This document shows positions 56,189-64,000 of a stretch of DNA of 64,000 nt, piece after piece; within the stretch, counting starts at the first letter, position 1, and every line of letters begins with the position of its first letter. The notes beneath the pieces were generated by a model. It saw only the letters and a program-made list of their open reading frames with translations. It was not told the origin of the DNA and searched no databases. Location: assembly GCA_012959525.1 (NCBI GenBank), contig DUDB01000042.1, forward strand, positions 41,597-105,596, read 5' to 3'. The translations under genes were made by a program, and so were the position numbers. Source of the DNA: Planctomycetota bacterium. GTDB taxonomy: Bacteria; Planctomycetota; UBA1135; GCA-002686595.

Positions 56189-56794
56189 CTACGAGGCCTT
56201 GGAGAGGGCCACTTGGCTCAGGCGCGCCAAGGCTTCTGCGAGGCAGCCGGAGCTGAGTTCAGGTTCAACGGGGAAGTTCCCGTCCTTGAGGGCCTCACCC
56301 GTCCGTACGCTGGCCAGGTGGCAGTTGGCACGCCAGCCCGCGACCAGTTCCAGGGAGCTGTCGCCGATGACCCAGCTGTGACGCAGGTCAATGCCGTCTA
56401 CTTGGGCGGCATGGTGGAAGACCCCGGTGTTCGGTAGATGGAATACGGACTCGGTGTTGTGGGGGGGCTCGCCGGCCGGATTCTCAAGGCAGGCGTAGTT
56501 GCGAGTGATGGCGATGCCCTGTTTCTGCAGCTGGGCCAGCATGGCTCGCTCAAACCGCTCCCACTTCTGCTGGGAGAGGTCTCCGAAGGCTACGGAGTCC
56601 TCATTACCGATCAGGTACAGGTTCCAGCCGGCCTGGCCAGCCATGAACATGGCGTCCAGGGCCCCCGGGGTGAAGCGCACCCGGTCGAAGCTGCTGAGGA
56701 AGCCCTTGCGCGGACGCTCAAACAGGGTCCCCCAGCGATCAATGAAGAGGCCCTTGGAGACGGTGTCCGGTCGGTGGCGGTAGGCTTGGTGCAT
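56189..56794 (-). CDS. HAD-family GmhB/HisB-N-like protein, probably inactive
   Basis: A 201-residue protein with the layout of D,D-heptose-1,7-bisphosphate phosphatase (GmhB). Motif I is FIDRWGTLF: Asp19 is present but Asp21, the general acid, is Trp. The second motif region (LIGNEDSVAFGDLSQ) keeps the Asn, but the GmhB zinc loop cysteines and the RKP lysine are missing (HLPNTGVFHH). The last motif is VIGDSSLEL with one acid moved. It is likely a pseudophosphatase or has changed chemistry. The ATG at 56794 is chosen; the frame above it is noise. Divergent from a glycosyltransferase gene (191-base gap). Confidence 0.75.
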   Translation of the reverse strand: MHQAYRHRPDTVSKGLFIDRWGTLFERPRKGFLSSFDRVRFTPGALDAMFMAGQAGWNLYLIGNEDSVAFGDLSQQKWERFERAMLAQLQKQGIAITRNYACLENPAGEPPHNTESVFHLPNTGVFHHAAQVDGIDLRHSWVIGDSSLELVAGWRANCHLASVRTGEALKDGNFPVEPELSSGCLAEALARLSQVALSKAS

Positions 56795-56848
56795 GCTTGT
56801 TGTGTCCGGGGGTGGGTAGGCGCTGGGGAAGAGGCTTGGAGGTCGATC

Positions 56849-56876
56849 TTGATCGGGAAATGTTTTCCGATACTGT
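56849..56876 (+). promoter_or_regulatory. Promoter-like element with an inverted repeat as spacer
   Basis: TTGATC at 56849, a 16-base spacer and TACTGT at 56871. The sequence TCGGGAAA-TG-TTTTCCGA (56853-56870) is an 18-base inverted repeat with one G-U pair that fills the spacer, the position where MerR-type or repressor proteins bind. A shorter repeat GATTC-AA-GAATC is at 56933-56944. It lies in the gap between the divergent HAD and glycosyltransferase genes. Confidence 0.4.
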
Positions 56877-56985
56877 GGCCTTGGTCTCTCCGGCCGCACT
56901 CACGGGGATTCGTTGTTGTCCTGATTCAAGAATCGACCAAATCCCAGTCGATCCTGAGACCCTTCTCCTCGATTGAGAGCCATCC

Positions 56986-58131
56986 TTGCACCGCCCTCTA
57001 CGCATAGCCCTCGTCGTGAACCCCTTCAGGTTCAAGAACCGGGTGCCCCAGCACGCCCCGGAGCTGGCCCGCGAGCTCTTGGGGTGTGGGCACGTGGTCC
57101 GGGGCTTCGGCGCAACGCCAGGGGCCATCCCCCGTTCGGGGGAGCTGGGAACCTCTGGTCAGGGTGAGCCCGTGGTGAGCATCGACCGATTCGTCCCCGA
57201 CGTGCTCGTGGCCTACGATGCCCTCTCGCCCGCGGCGGCTCGGGCGGCTCGCTGTGCTTCCAAGCTCAACGTCCCCCTCTTCCTGGTAGAGGAGGCTCTT
57301 CCGGACCGAGGCCGGCGGCTCAAGCGTGTGGTGCGCTGGCTGGGAGAGCGCCTATGGGGTTCCTACGTGCGTCGCCGCGCGAGCCGGGTGATCGCGTTGG
57401 ACGCGGCGGCACGCGCCCAGGCTGAGGAAGAGGGCTTTGATCCCGAGCGCATTCACGTTCTGCCCGGTGGCGTGGACCTGGGCCACTACAGGCCCAACCT
57501 GACCAGCCCCTTGCCCACTCAACACGGAATCCGCGGACGCATCCTCCTGCATCTGGGCCGGATCGATCACGACCGGGGTTTGGAGGTCTTGGTGGAGGCC
57601 TTTGCGCATACCGTTGGAAGACGGGAAGGGTGGACCTTGGTGTTGGCGGGCACGGGACCTGCAGCCCACCACCTGCGGGCACAGGCCAGCCGTCTGGGTA
57701 TCGGTGCGCGCCTGTGCTGGCTACGCACACCCCGAGAGGAAGAGCTGCCTGGGCTGCTGGCAGCCTCGACACTGCTCGTCTGCCCAAGTCTGGCGGAGGA
57801 CGTTTCGGGTTGGCGCGTGCGTCGGGCTCTAGCCTGTGGCCTGCCCGTGCTCGCCGGGCGTGGTTCACGCTCGGAGGAGTTTGTCGAGCACGATGGTTGC
57901 GGGCTGCTCATCGACGAGCAGGACGTGGCCGCCTGGGAGGAGGCCCTGACGATTGCCACGGGATCTCCCGAGCGCCGGCGCCGATGGGGACTGGCAGCAC
58001 GCGAGCGGGCCGAGGAACGCTATGCCTGGCCCACCATCGCGAAGTATTTCGAGGCTTTGATGTTGGGCGAGCTCCGCCAGACTGGGCCGGATCAAGAGCC
58101 GACCGATCCCGCGATCAGGCCGATCACCTGA
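56986..58131 (+). CDS. Family 4 glycosyltransferase
   Basis: A 381-residue GT-B glycosyltransferase. Signs: RIALVVNPFRFKNRVPQHAPELAREL start, the LPGGVDLGHYRP motif, LLHLGRIDHDRGLEVLVEAF, LVLAGTGPAAHHL and the GT4 EX7E-like tail (EDVSGWRVRRALACGLPVLAGRGSRSEE). It would transfer a sugar from a nucleotide to a lipid or polysaccharide. A TTG at 56986 is the only suitable start since an in-frame stop is just upstream. It is divergent from the GmhB-like gene. Confidence 0.85.
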   Translation: MHRPLRIALVVNPFRFKNRVPQHAPELARELLGCGHVVRGFGATPGAIPRSGELGTSGQGEPVVSIDRFVPDVLVAYDALSPAAARAARCASKLNVPLFLVEEALPDRGRRLKRVVRWLGERLWGSYVRRRASRVIALDAAARAQAEEEGFDPERIHVLPGGVDLGHYRPNLTSPLPTQHGIRGRILLHLGRIDHDRGLEVLVEAFAHTVGRREGWTLVLAGTGPAAHHLRAQASRLGIGARLCWLRTPREEELPGLLAASTLLVCPSLAEDVSGWRVRRALACGLPVLAGRGSRSEEFVEHDGCGLLIDEQDVAAWEEALTIATGSPERRRRWGLAARERAEERYAWPTIAKYFEALMLGELRQTGPDQEPTDPAIRPIT

Positions 58132-58164
58132 ACCGGGGGCCCATGGGGCCTTGCCGGGAGTCGC

Positions 58165-58995
58165 TCAGTCCGCCGGACTGCCTTCGCCGACCGTCTCGCC
58201 CAGCTCACCCTTCAGGAGCTCCATGTCCTCAGCGTACTGGACCACGGCCCGCAGGGTGTCCGCATCGATGTCCTTGAACCCGCAGGCGAGCTTGACTCCA
58301 TCCGCGCGTTCTTCGAGTTGCTCGACCTCCGCGACCGCCTCGCAGTAGCCGCGTTGCAGCAGGGGAAGGCGGAACTTGACCGAGAGCGGAGTTCCCAAGG
58401 CCAACATCTGACCCATCTCGAACGGCGATAGTCCGGTGCTCCCGCCGCTCCAGGTGAATGCCAGACCCTCCGCGCTCAGGCTGGACATGCGGCCTACCCC
58501 GCTCCAGTTGCTGCCGAAGGCATGGCCGTGTACGGGGTTGTCGGCGCTCACGCTCTCGATGAAGTGCTGCAGGCGATCTTTGTCCTGCAGGGTGAAGAGC
58601 ACCGAGGAGGCATCCTCTTCGAAGGCACCCTCGTCGGAGGACGACTCCGGGGCGTCCGTGGAACCGAACTGGGCTACAGCGTCTTCATCCGTATCGAGTA
58701 CGGGCACGACGCGATTCAAGCCCACTTTCTCCAGGATGTCTCTACAAAAGGTCGAAGGGTGCGAGATGACCAGCTGACCTCCTTGTGCGTTGAGAGTCTT
58801 GGAGGCTTTGATGATCGCGCCCAGAGCGGTGGAATTGATGAACTTCACCATCCGCAGATTGAGCACCACATTGGTGATACCCGCTTTCTGTGTGTTCTCT
58901 ATCTCCTGCTGGAGAAGCGGACAGTAGTAGGTGTCAAACTCGCCTCGCAGGTGCAGGATGGCGTGATTATCGCTGGGCTCAACGGTGATGTGCAT
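58165..58995 (-). CDS. STAS-domain anti-anti-sigma-like protein with C-terminal PilZ-like domain
   Basis: A 276-residue protein. Residues 1-105 form a STAS domain (HITVEPSDNHAILHLRGEFDTYYCPLLQQEI; the phospho-site region VKFINSTALGAI with Ser55, compare DS in SpoIIAA). After an acidic linker, residues about 140-260 have a PilZ-like barrel (GRMSSLSAEGLAF, similar to the (D/N)xSxxG motif), though the RxxxR c-di-GMP motif was not found. STAS proteins are usually dephosphorylated by a PP2C-type phosphatase; such a gene is divergent 110 bases away, so they probably form a partner-switch pair. Confidence 0.78.
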   Translation of the reverse strand: MHITVEPSDNHAILHLRGEFDTYYCPLLQQEIENTQKAGITNVVLNLRMVKFINSTALGAIIKASKTLNAQGGQLVISHPSTFCRDILEKVGLNRVVPVLDTDEDAVAQFGSTDAPESSSDEGAFEEDASSVLFTLQDKDRLQHFIESVSADNPVHGHAFGSNWSGVGRMSSLSAEGLAFTWSGGSTGLSPFEMGQMLALGTPLSVKFRLPLLQRGYCEAVAEVEQLEERADGVKLACGFKDIDADTLRAVVQYAEDMELLKGELGETVGEGSPAD

Positions 58996-59105
58996 GTGAA
59001 TGTGCGGGTGGGAAGGGCGGCCCAGTGTCCTGCAATCCTCCTCATCTCGCAAGGGAAATGGGTGTTGATTGGCACACCCCCAAGATGCGCGCCTATGATG
59101 GGACC

Positions 59106-60506
59106 ATGGCCCTTTGGAGGAAGAAGTTGGACGAGTCTGCTGATCCCGAGAGGCCCAGGAGCCCGGTGGCCGGAGCGGCGGAGCCCGCGCTCGGCGGCAT
59201 TCTGAGCGGCAACCCGCTAGTGGATGGCAAGTCATTGGACGTCCTCTTGGACGCCATCCGCCACGTTTCAGAGTCCCGCGATGTGGAGAGCCTGTTGCAC
59301 TACGTGGTGGACAAGGCAACCGAGACCATGGAGGCCGAGCGCGGGTTTCTGGTTCTCATGGGGGACGACGAGACCCAGGTCGTGCGCGTTGCCCGCGCCA
59401 AGGGCCAGGACCTGCCCGTAGATGATCGTGCTTATTCCACGTCCGTTGTGAAGAAGGTCGTGACCACGGAAACCCCCCTTCGCACAATGGAAGCTGGCGA
59501 CGATCAGGCCCTGGAGTTGGGGCACTCCGTCATCCAACTGAAACTGCGCGGCGTGATGTGCGCTCCTCTGGCCCCCCAGGGGCTGGCCCACAGAGAGGAA
59601 TCCACCTTGCAGCGCGGGGCCCTGTACGTGGACTCCAAGGTGACCACCCGCGAGTTCACCGCCCGAGATCTGGCCCTCTTCTCTGCCCTGGCTCAGCACA
59701 TCGCCGTGGCACTGGAGAACGCGCGGCTCAATGCTCAGTCCCTGGAGAAGGTGCGCCTTGAGCGCTCCCTGGAGATCGCCACGGAGATTCAGCAGGGGTT
59801 GATGCCGAGCGCTCCACCGCAGGTGACGGGCTTTGAGTTGCATGGCTGGTTTCGGCCCGCCGAACACGCTACAGGGGACTTCTACGACTTCGTGCAGCTC
59901 GGGGATGGGCGTCAGGCCCTGGTCGTCGGCGACGTGACCGGTCACGGCATTGGACCGGCCCTCATCACCGCCACAGCCCAGGCCGGCTTGCGGTCCTATC
60001 TGAAGGTCCTGACCGATCCCGCCAAGGTGGTCACCATGCTCAACGCGGACCTGGCGGAGCGCATGGATGACGGCATGTTCTTGACTCTCTTCTTGGGCGT
60101 CTTCTCCGAGGATGGGCACCTGGAGTACGTGAACGCGGGCCACACCCCGCCGCTGCTCTGGCGGCACGCGGATCAGACCATCGGGGACCTGCCCGCGACA
60201 GGTCCTGCATTGGGTTTGATAGACGGGATGGAGTACGAAGTGAGCGCACCCATGACGCTGCACCCCAGCGACACTCTCCTGGCGTTCACCGATGGCCTAG
60301 TAGAAGCCCGTCACCACGATCGCCCGGAGCGCTTCTTTGGTGAGTCCGGTGTGCGCGCCATCTTGGCCGAGTTGGGTTGGGGCAATCCCAGCGCGGAGAC
60401 CCTGACGGAGCAGGTTGTCGCGGGCGTACTGGAATTCTCCGGCGGTGAACGGGAGGACGACATGACTCTCGTCGCTCTGCGCCGCGCGGGCGATCAGGAG
60501 GGCTAG
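59106..60506 (+). CDS. GAF domain-PP2C (RsbU/SpoIIE-type) phosphatase
   Basis: A 466-residue signalling phosphatase. A GAF domain (about 50-225; e.g. VESLLHYVVDKATETMEAERGFLVL, LALFSALAQHIAVALENA) precedes the PP2C-type SpoIIE domain (about 240-466) with ATGDFYDFVQLGDG, VVGDVTGHGIGPALI, NAGHTPPLLW, LLAFTDGLVEA and EREDDMTLVAL. It would dephosphorylate a STAS protein, probably the divergently encoded one. The ATG at 59106 is preferred over an earlier frame at 59025 which gives unlikely residues. The next gene begins immediately after the stop. Confidence 0.88.
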   Translation: MALWRKKLDESADPERPRSPVAGAAEPALGGILSGNPLVDGKSLDVLLDAIRHVSESRDVESLLHYVVDKATETMEAERGFLVLMGDDETQVVRVARAKGQDLPVDDRAYSTSVVKKVVTTETPLRTMEAGDDQALELGHSVIQLKLRGVMCAPLAPQGLAHREESTLQRGALYVDSKVTTREFTARDLALFSALAQHIAVALENARLNAQSLEKVRLERSLEIATEIQQGLMPSAPPQVTGFELHGWFRPAEHATGDFYDFVQLGDGRQALVVGDVTGHGIGPALITATAQAGLRSYLKVLTDPAKVVTMLNADLAERMDDGMFLTLFLGVFSEDGHLEYVNAGHTPPLLWRHADQTIGDLPATGPALGLIDGMEYEVSAPMTLHPSDTLLAFTDGLVEARHHDRPERFFGESGVRAILAELGWGNPSAETLTEQVVAGVLEFSGGEREDDMTLVALRRAGDQEG

Positions 60507-61499
60507 GTGTCCGAGCACTCAAGTTCCGGCCCTCTCGGGACAGAGCCCAGAGAGCCCAGAGAGCCCAAAGGGCCCAAAGGGCGCAAAGGGCGCAAAGGGC
60601 GCCAGGCCGGGGAGCTACCTTGCCCGATGGTGGTGTTGGGGCCGGAGTACATCAGGCGCCTCGAGCGTCTCAGCTTGCGCTTCGCTGCGGGGCTGGAGCG
60701 GCGCGAGGGCGCGGGGCGCGCAGGCCTGTTGGGCTCGGGCGAAGAATTCGTCACCAGTCGGCCCTACCGACCGGGTGAGGACCTGCGACAGCTGGACTGG
60801 GATCTGCTGGCGCGTTTGGACCGGCCCTACATTCGGGTCTCGCGCCGGGAGGCCGCCGAGTCCTGGAGTATCTGGATAGACACCAGTGCTTCCATGGGAG
60901 TTGGGCCTCCGGGCAAGCTGCAGATGGCCGCAGAGGTAGCCGGTGGAATCGCCGCAGCGGGACTGCAGGTTGGCGCCCGCGTCGAGTTGCTGGCGGGCAG
61001 TAGACGGTTTCAGGCACGCAAGCTGTCCGACGTGGGGCAGCTGGTGAAGTTTCTCCAGAACCTTCGTGCGGAGGGGGCCGAGGGTCTGGCCACCTCGGTG
61101 CGGGAGGTTCGCCCACCCAGCCAGGTCGGCCGCCTGTTTCTCATCGGCGATCTGCTCGACCTAGAGCACAAGGATGCCCTGCGCTGGAGGCGCCCGGGTC
61201 GTGAGTTATTCTGGATCCAGATCCTGGCTCCGATCGAACTCCTCCCGCAGGGGGGCGGACGAGCGCACGCACAGGGTTCTCCGGCCAGAGCGGGGGAGTG
61301 GGTGGAGTGGGTCGATCCGGAAGGCAGTGAGCGCCTCTCGGTGCGATTGGATGGCTCAAGTCTCGCGGCCTACGAGAGCAACCTCGAGGCTCAACTGGAG
61401 GCCTGGCAGTCGATGGCTGCGCGTCACGGAGTCTCCCACGGTTTGTTCTCCAGTGACTCCGCCTTTGAGAGCGCCGTGCGCGCCACCCTGGAGCCCTGA
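60507..61499 (+). CDS. DUF58 domain protein
   Basis: A 330-residue protein with the DUF58 signature RPYRPGEDLRQLDWDLLARLDRPYIRVSRREA followed by a VWA-like core (WSIWIDTSASMGVG). The N-terminal 32 residues are a low-complexity tail of PRE, PKG and RKG triplets from a 9-bp DNA repeat. DUF58 proteins normally act with MoxR-type AAA ATPases and BatA-like membrane proteins; the BatA-like gene follows, but no MoxR gene is in the window. The GTG start directly abuts the previous stop. Confidence 0.87.
   Translation: MSEHSSSGPLGTEPREPREPKGPKGRKGRKGRQAGELPCPMVVLGPEYIRRLERLSLRFAAGLERREGAGRAGLLGSGEEFVTSRPYRPGEDLRQLDWDLLARLDRPYIRVSRREAAESWSIWIDTSASMGVGPPGKLQMAAEVAGGIAAAGLQVGARVELLAGSRRFQARKLSDVGQLVKFLQNLRAEGAEGLATSVREVRPPSQVGRLFLIGDLLDLEHKDALRWRRPGRELFWIQILAPIELLPQGGGRAHAQGSPARAGEWVEWVDPEGSERLSVRLDGSSLAAYESNLEAQLEAWQSMAARHGVSHGLFSSDSAFESAVRATLEP
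60546..60599. repeat. 9-bp tandem repeat, six units, encoding PRE/PKG/RKG triplets
   Basis: Six 9-base units (two CCCAGAGAG, two CCCAAAGGG, two CGCAAAGGG) encode the collagen-like N-terminal tail of the DUF58 protein. The frame is kept if copy number changes. Confidence 0.9.
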
Positions 61500-61501
61500 G
61501 G

Positions 61502-62803
61502 TTGAATCTGGAGTGGGCACACCCATCGGGCTTGTGGGCGCTGGCCTTACCTGTGGTGTTGGCCCTGCTCTCCTTGCGTCGGGGGAAACCCAGCTCTCTG
61601 CACCTAGGCACTTTGCGTCTATGGCGGAACCTGACGGGCGAGAGCGAGGGGGCTCGGATTCGAAGGCACATCCCCCTGGCGCGGGTCCTGCTCATCGGGG
61701 CGTTGGTGGCGGGTGCTCTTGCACTCGCTGGACCGCGCCAGAAGGATCCGCCCACCCAGACCACCTGGCACGTGGTCTTGGACACGCGGCCGGCCATGTT
61801 CATGGAGCACACCACGAGCGATGGGAAACCGAGCGGTCAAGGCACGCGCTTGGCTGTTGGCCTGAGCGCACTGGAGAGACTGCTTCAGCAGCAGGATGAG
61901 CGACCCGATTTGAGGTGGTCGCGCCGCGTGTCGGGTGTCACCCGCTTGGATCGGGTGCCCGGTGAGCGCGTACCCGATGCGTTTGTGGTGTCCGGCCCGC
62001 CCGGGCATGAACGCTCTTCCTGGTTGGCCCTCGACGAGCCTCACACCCTGTGGGTGAGCGATTCCATGCCCCCGGGCTCTCATCCCGAGCACGCGGGGTA
62101 CGTTCTCTCCGGCGGCGGACCGGTCCCGGGCCCCGTGGCCAGTGTGGGGGACCGACTGCTTTCCGTACGCGGCGGAGAGTGGGTTGAGGAAACCGGGTCG
62201 CCCACTCGAAGTGTGCTCTTGAGTGACGGGTTGCCGGCCCTGCTCGAGTCTTTCGTGGGAGTTTGGGCCAAGGAGCGGGGCCTTGGGGTGTCGGTTTCCG
62301 ATCCAGGAGACGACACGCTTGCTCTACGGATTGTGGCTGCGCAAGCAGGGGAGGCTACGGCCCGCGTGGGGCACTTCGGGCGGGACGGGTGGCAGGCGAG
62401 TGCATTGATGGTGCTCGTGGGAGAAGAATCTGCCGCTGCCCCACGCGCCCGACACTGGCTCTCCGCGGATGTGGGCGGTGCGAGCTGGCCGCTGGTCTCC
62501 TGGCGTCCCGGGTGGGTGCGCGTGGCGTTTGGAGATCCGTTTGAAGATCGGTCCGGAGACCCTGGAGCCTTTGCCGTGTCTTGGGGAGATCTCCTCGACA
62601 GCGCGCTGCTCCCCGCGCCGAACGTCCGCCCCCAGAGCGAGAGAGAGGCCGCGGGGCCTGCCATCACAAGGGCGCCCCGGTCTGCGAGCTTCAATCCTGT
62701 GGCGGCACCCGGAGCTTGGCCCCTGGTGCGCTGGCTCAGCGCCATCGCGGGCGTGCTGCTGTTTGCCTCGGCGCTTACCCTCAAAGGCAACCTGAACGCC
62801 TGA
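61502..62803 (+). CDS. BatA-like membrane protein with degenerate VWA core
   Basis: A 433-residue protein whose N-terminus is the BatA/aerotolerance-regulator type anchor (HPSGLWALALPVVLALLSLRRGKP followed by RLWR) and a second membrane helix (RVLLIGALVAGALALAG). The following domain resembles a von Willebrand A fold but the metal site reads VLDTRPAM instead of DxSxS, so it probably does not bind metal. A C-terminal helix (AIAGVLLFASALTL) closes it. It follows DUF58 by 2 bases with a TTG start and would form a membrane complex with it. Confidence 0.8.
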   Translation: MNLEWAHPSGLWALALPVVLALLSLRRGKPSSLHLGTLRLWRNLTGESEGARIRRHIPLARVLLIGALVAGALALAGPRQKDPPTQTTWHVVLDTRPAMFMEHTTSDGKPSGQGTRLAVGLSALERLLQQQDERPDLRWSRRVSGVTRLDRVPGERVPDAFVVSGPPGHERSSWLALDEPHTLWVSDSMPPGSHPEHAGYVLSGGGPVPGPVASVGDRLLSVRGGEWVEETGSPTRSVLLSDGLPALLESFVGVWAKERGLGVSVSDPGDDTLALRIVAAQAGEATARVGHFGRDGWQASALMVLVGEESAAAPRARHWLSADVGGASWPLVSWRPGWVRVAFGDPFEDRSGDPGAFAVSWGDLLDSALLPAPNVRPQSEREAAGPAITRAPRSASFNPVAAPGAWPLVRWLSAIAGVLLFASALTLKGNLNA

Positions 62804-62843
62804 GAGCCCTCCGGCTGCGCTCAGCGCAGCCGGAGGGCTCTCA
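62801..62843. terminator. 20-bp perfect hairpin, bidirectional terminator
   Basis: The 20 bases 62801-62820, which include the stop codon TGA of the BatA-like gene, are the exact reverse complement of 62824-62843, with the loop TCA. The hairpin lies between convergent genes, so it can end transcription from both sides; short T-rich stretches follow on both strands. Confidence 0.75.
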
Positions 62844-62864
62844 AGGCGTTCTTTCGTTGCAGAG

Positions 62865-63200
62865 CTACTTGGACGCGATGAGGGCCGCGATGACGACCTT
62901 CTTCTTCTTGTCCAGCTTGCCCTTCACCACGATCTTGTCGCCGACGGCAAGGTCGGAGAACTTGGCGGGTTTTCCTGCGATGATGACCTTGGTCTTGGCT
63001 GTGGCCTTGACCATGAGGGGCTTACCGGACTTGGTCTTCATACCAAGCACGCCTTTCGTGGCGTCGATCTTGGCGATCACGCCCATGTACTTGCCCTTTC
63101 CGGGAATGCTGGCCTGGGTCGTGGTTACGGCTTGAGCTTGTTCCTGGACGGATGCGGTTGCACCGAAAAGAAGGGCTAAGCAGAGTAGGTGGCGAGTCAT
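62865..63200 (-). CDS. Small basic secreted protein (possible OB-like DUF5666-type)
   Basis: A 111-residue protein with a signal peptide (TRHLLCLALLFGATASVQEQAQA) and a Lys-rich beta domain with alternating strands (YMGVIAKIDATKGVLGMKTKSGK, KVIIAGKPAKFSDLAVGDKIVVKG). This looks like the DUF5666 type. The minus-strand leader has AAAGGA six bases before the ATG, a good ribosome site. No partner known; the 209-base gap upstream holds no other evident feature. Confidence 0.75.
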   Translation of the reverse strand: MTRHLLCLALLFGATASVQEQAQAVTTTQASIPGKGKYMGVIAKIDATKGVLGMKTKSGKPLMVKATAKTKVIIAGKPAKFSDLAVGDKIVVKGKLDKKKKVVIAALIASK

Positions 63201-63409
63201 TTTTTTCCTTTGAGTTAGATGGATGAGATGCACGATCCAGCCGGTAGGGGGGCGGATCGGTGGGGGCAGTGAGACCATTCTAACCCGGCGCGAGTTCCAA
63301 GGTAACTGCCGAATCTGACCATGAATCGTGAACGGTGCACCTCGTGGCGTGAGTGGGGGAGTTGCCTTGCAGCGAGCCCCATGAGCCACTCGACCGAGTC
63401 CTCCTAGGG

Positions 63410-64000
63410 CTAGAGCATCGCTAGCAGCCGATCCACCGCCTGATCCACGAAGGCCGTGTCCTCGGCGTCCGCATCCACGTCTACGACCTCTACGGCGTCC
63501 GGCATCCCATCCTTGAGGGCCGCGTAAAAAGCGGCATCGGACTCGGGATCTCGCAGCGGGCCGTCCTCGGCCCCGTAGCGACTCGTGCTTCTGAGGGGCA
63601 GATACATGACCGCGTTGCCGCGCGTCTGCTGCAGCCGTTCGCAGATGCTGGCCGCAACCTCGCGCATCTCCTCCGCGTTCAGGCGCGGGGCGAAGATGAT
63701 CGGATTGTGGAAGGTGTGCAGGCGGTTCTTGAACCTCTCGGGAACCACGTTGGGCTCGGTGAACAGACCGATGTGCTCGGTGCCGCCGGGAACGATCACC
63801 TGGGGCAGGCCGAGCTGGCCGGCCACCGTCAGGCGCTCGGGATTGGCGGCTCGTAGACCTCCGTGTATCTCGTCCGCGATCTCGCCCAGCCCGTAGTCGA
63901 AGACGGCCTGTACGTGACCCTCTTTCATGAGCTGCTCCATGGCCAGCCCCCCCGAGCCCACCGCGTGGAAGACGATCACCTCGTAACCCGCCTCCTCGAA
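63410..64000 (-). CDS. Tm-1-like ATP-binding domain protein (UPF0261), C-terminal part
   Basis: Only the last 196 or so codons are in the window; the frame is open through the right edge (FEEAGYEV before the visible VFHAVGSGGLAMEQL). Typical segments of the family are FHAVGSGGLAMEQLM, AVFDYGLGEIADEI, LTVAGQLGLPQVIVPGG and HNPIIFAPRLNAEEM. Tm-1 of tomato binds viral replicase; bacterial relatives have no defined role but are thought to bind ATP. Downstream convergence is with nothing; the gene enters from the right. Confidence 0.85.
   Translation of the reverse strand, partial: FEEAGYEVIVFHAVGSGGLAMEQLMKEGHVQAVFDYGLGEIADEIHGGLRAANPERLTVAGQLGLPQVIVPGGTEHIGLFTEPNVVPERFKNRLHTFHNPIIFAPRLNAEEMREVAASICERLQQTRGNAVMYLPLRSTSRYGAEDGPLRDPESDAAFYAALKDGMPDAVEVVDVDADAEDTAFVDQAVDRLLAML

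Overview
The window is 64 kb of dense, GC-rich bacterial chromosome with short intergenic gaps (no gene-free stretch exceeds about 270 bases). No rRNA, tRNA, CRISPR array, insertion sequence or prophage was seen. The organism is Gram-negative by content (Kdo transferase waaA, Wzm/Wzt-type polysaccharide export, lipoprotein signal peptidase, several lipoproteins). Several features point to the Planctomycetota: an ECF-type sigma factor overlapping a huge Ser/Thr kinase with a repeat-rich C-terminus, paired MJ0042-type zinc-ribbon membrane proteins, HEAT-repeat lipoproteins, a secreted protein ending in a domain I associate with deep-branching planctomycetes (Saltatorellus/Engelhardtia-like), and a lone McsB-type arginine kinase. 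The lineage is inferred from gene content, not from a marker tree.

Layout. 1-8.9 kb: the start of an ankyrin lipoprotein; then cutC, nagB, a BadF-type sugar kinase and a sodium:solute symporter (an amino-sugar uptake and catabolism set); a C39-like lipoprotein; a membrane protein; a NIL-domain protein; gamma-glutamyltransferase. 9-11.8 kb: two adjacent zinc-ribbon/single-TM proteins, one carrying 26 Glu-Pro dipeptides. 11.9-28.6 kb: housekeeping (uvrB-uvrC, xerD, lspA, pyrD, secA, waaA, metK) interspersed with a degenerate peptidase-like secreted protein, a receiver-domain protein, a pseudopilin and a UbiA-family prenyltransferase. 28.6-34.4 kb, minus strand: five genes joined by four consecutive 4-nt stop/start overlaps (iron-type ABC binding protein, permease and ATPase, pentaheme cytochrome c, HEAT lipoprotein). 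34.5-38.2 kb: aminotransferase, threonine aldolase, phosphomannomutase.

38.4-46.3 kb, plus strand: six closely packed genes: a HEAT protein with DPV(Q/E) repeats, a SAM hydrolase-type protein, arginase, a Wzm-like permease with an inserted Calx-beta-like domain, Wzt with a C-terminal carbohydrate-binding-type domain, and a methyltransferase fused to a long coiled coil. The last three resemble the O-antigen export/chain-termination machinery (Wzm-Wzt-WbdD), but with a novel permease insertion and without the WbdD kinase. 46.5-53.1 kb: ECF sigma factor, giant kinase and three small, mostly secreted proteins. 53.1-64 kb: SLC13-type transporter with TrkA-C domains, orphan mcsB, a HAD protein that has lost its second catalytic Asp and is divergent from a glycosyltransferase, a divergent STAS-PilZ / GAF-PP2C partner-switch pair, a DUF58/BatA-like pair ending in a 20-bp perfect hairpin, a small basic secreted protein, and the C-terminal part of a Tm-1-like ATP-binding protein.

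The most promising undescribed systems are the Calx-beta Wzm / Wzt / methyltransferase-coiled-coil export cassette and the translationally coupled ABC transporter-pentaheme cytochrome-HEAT lipoprotein operon.
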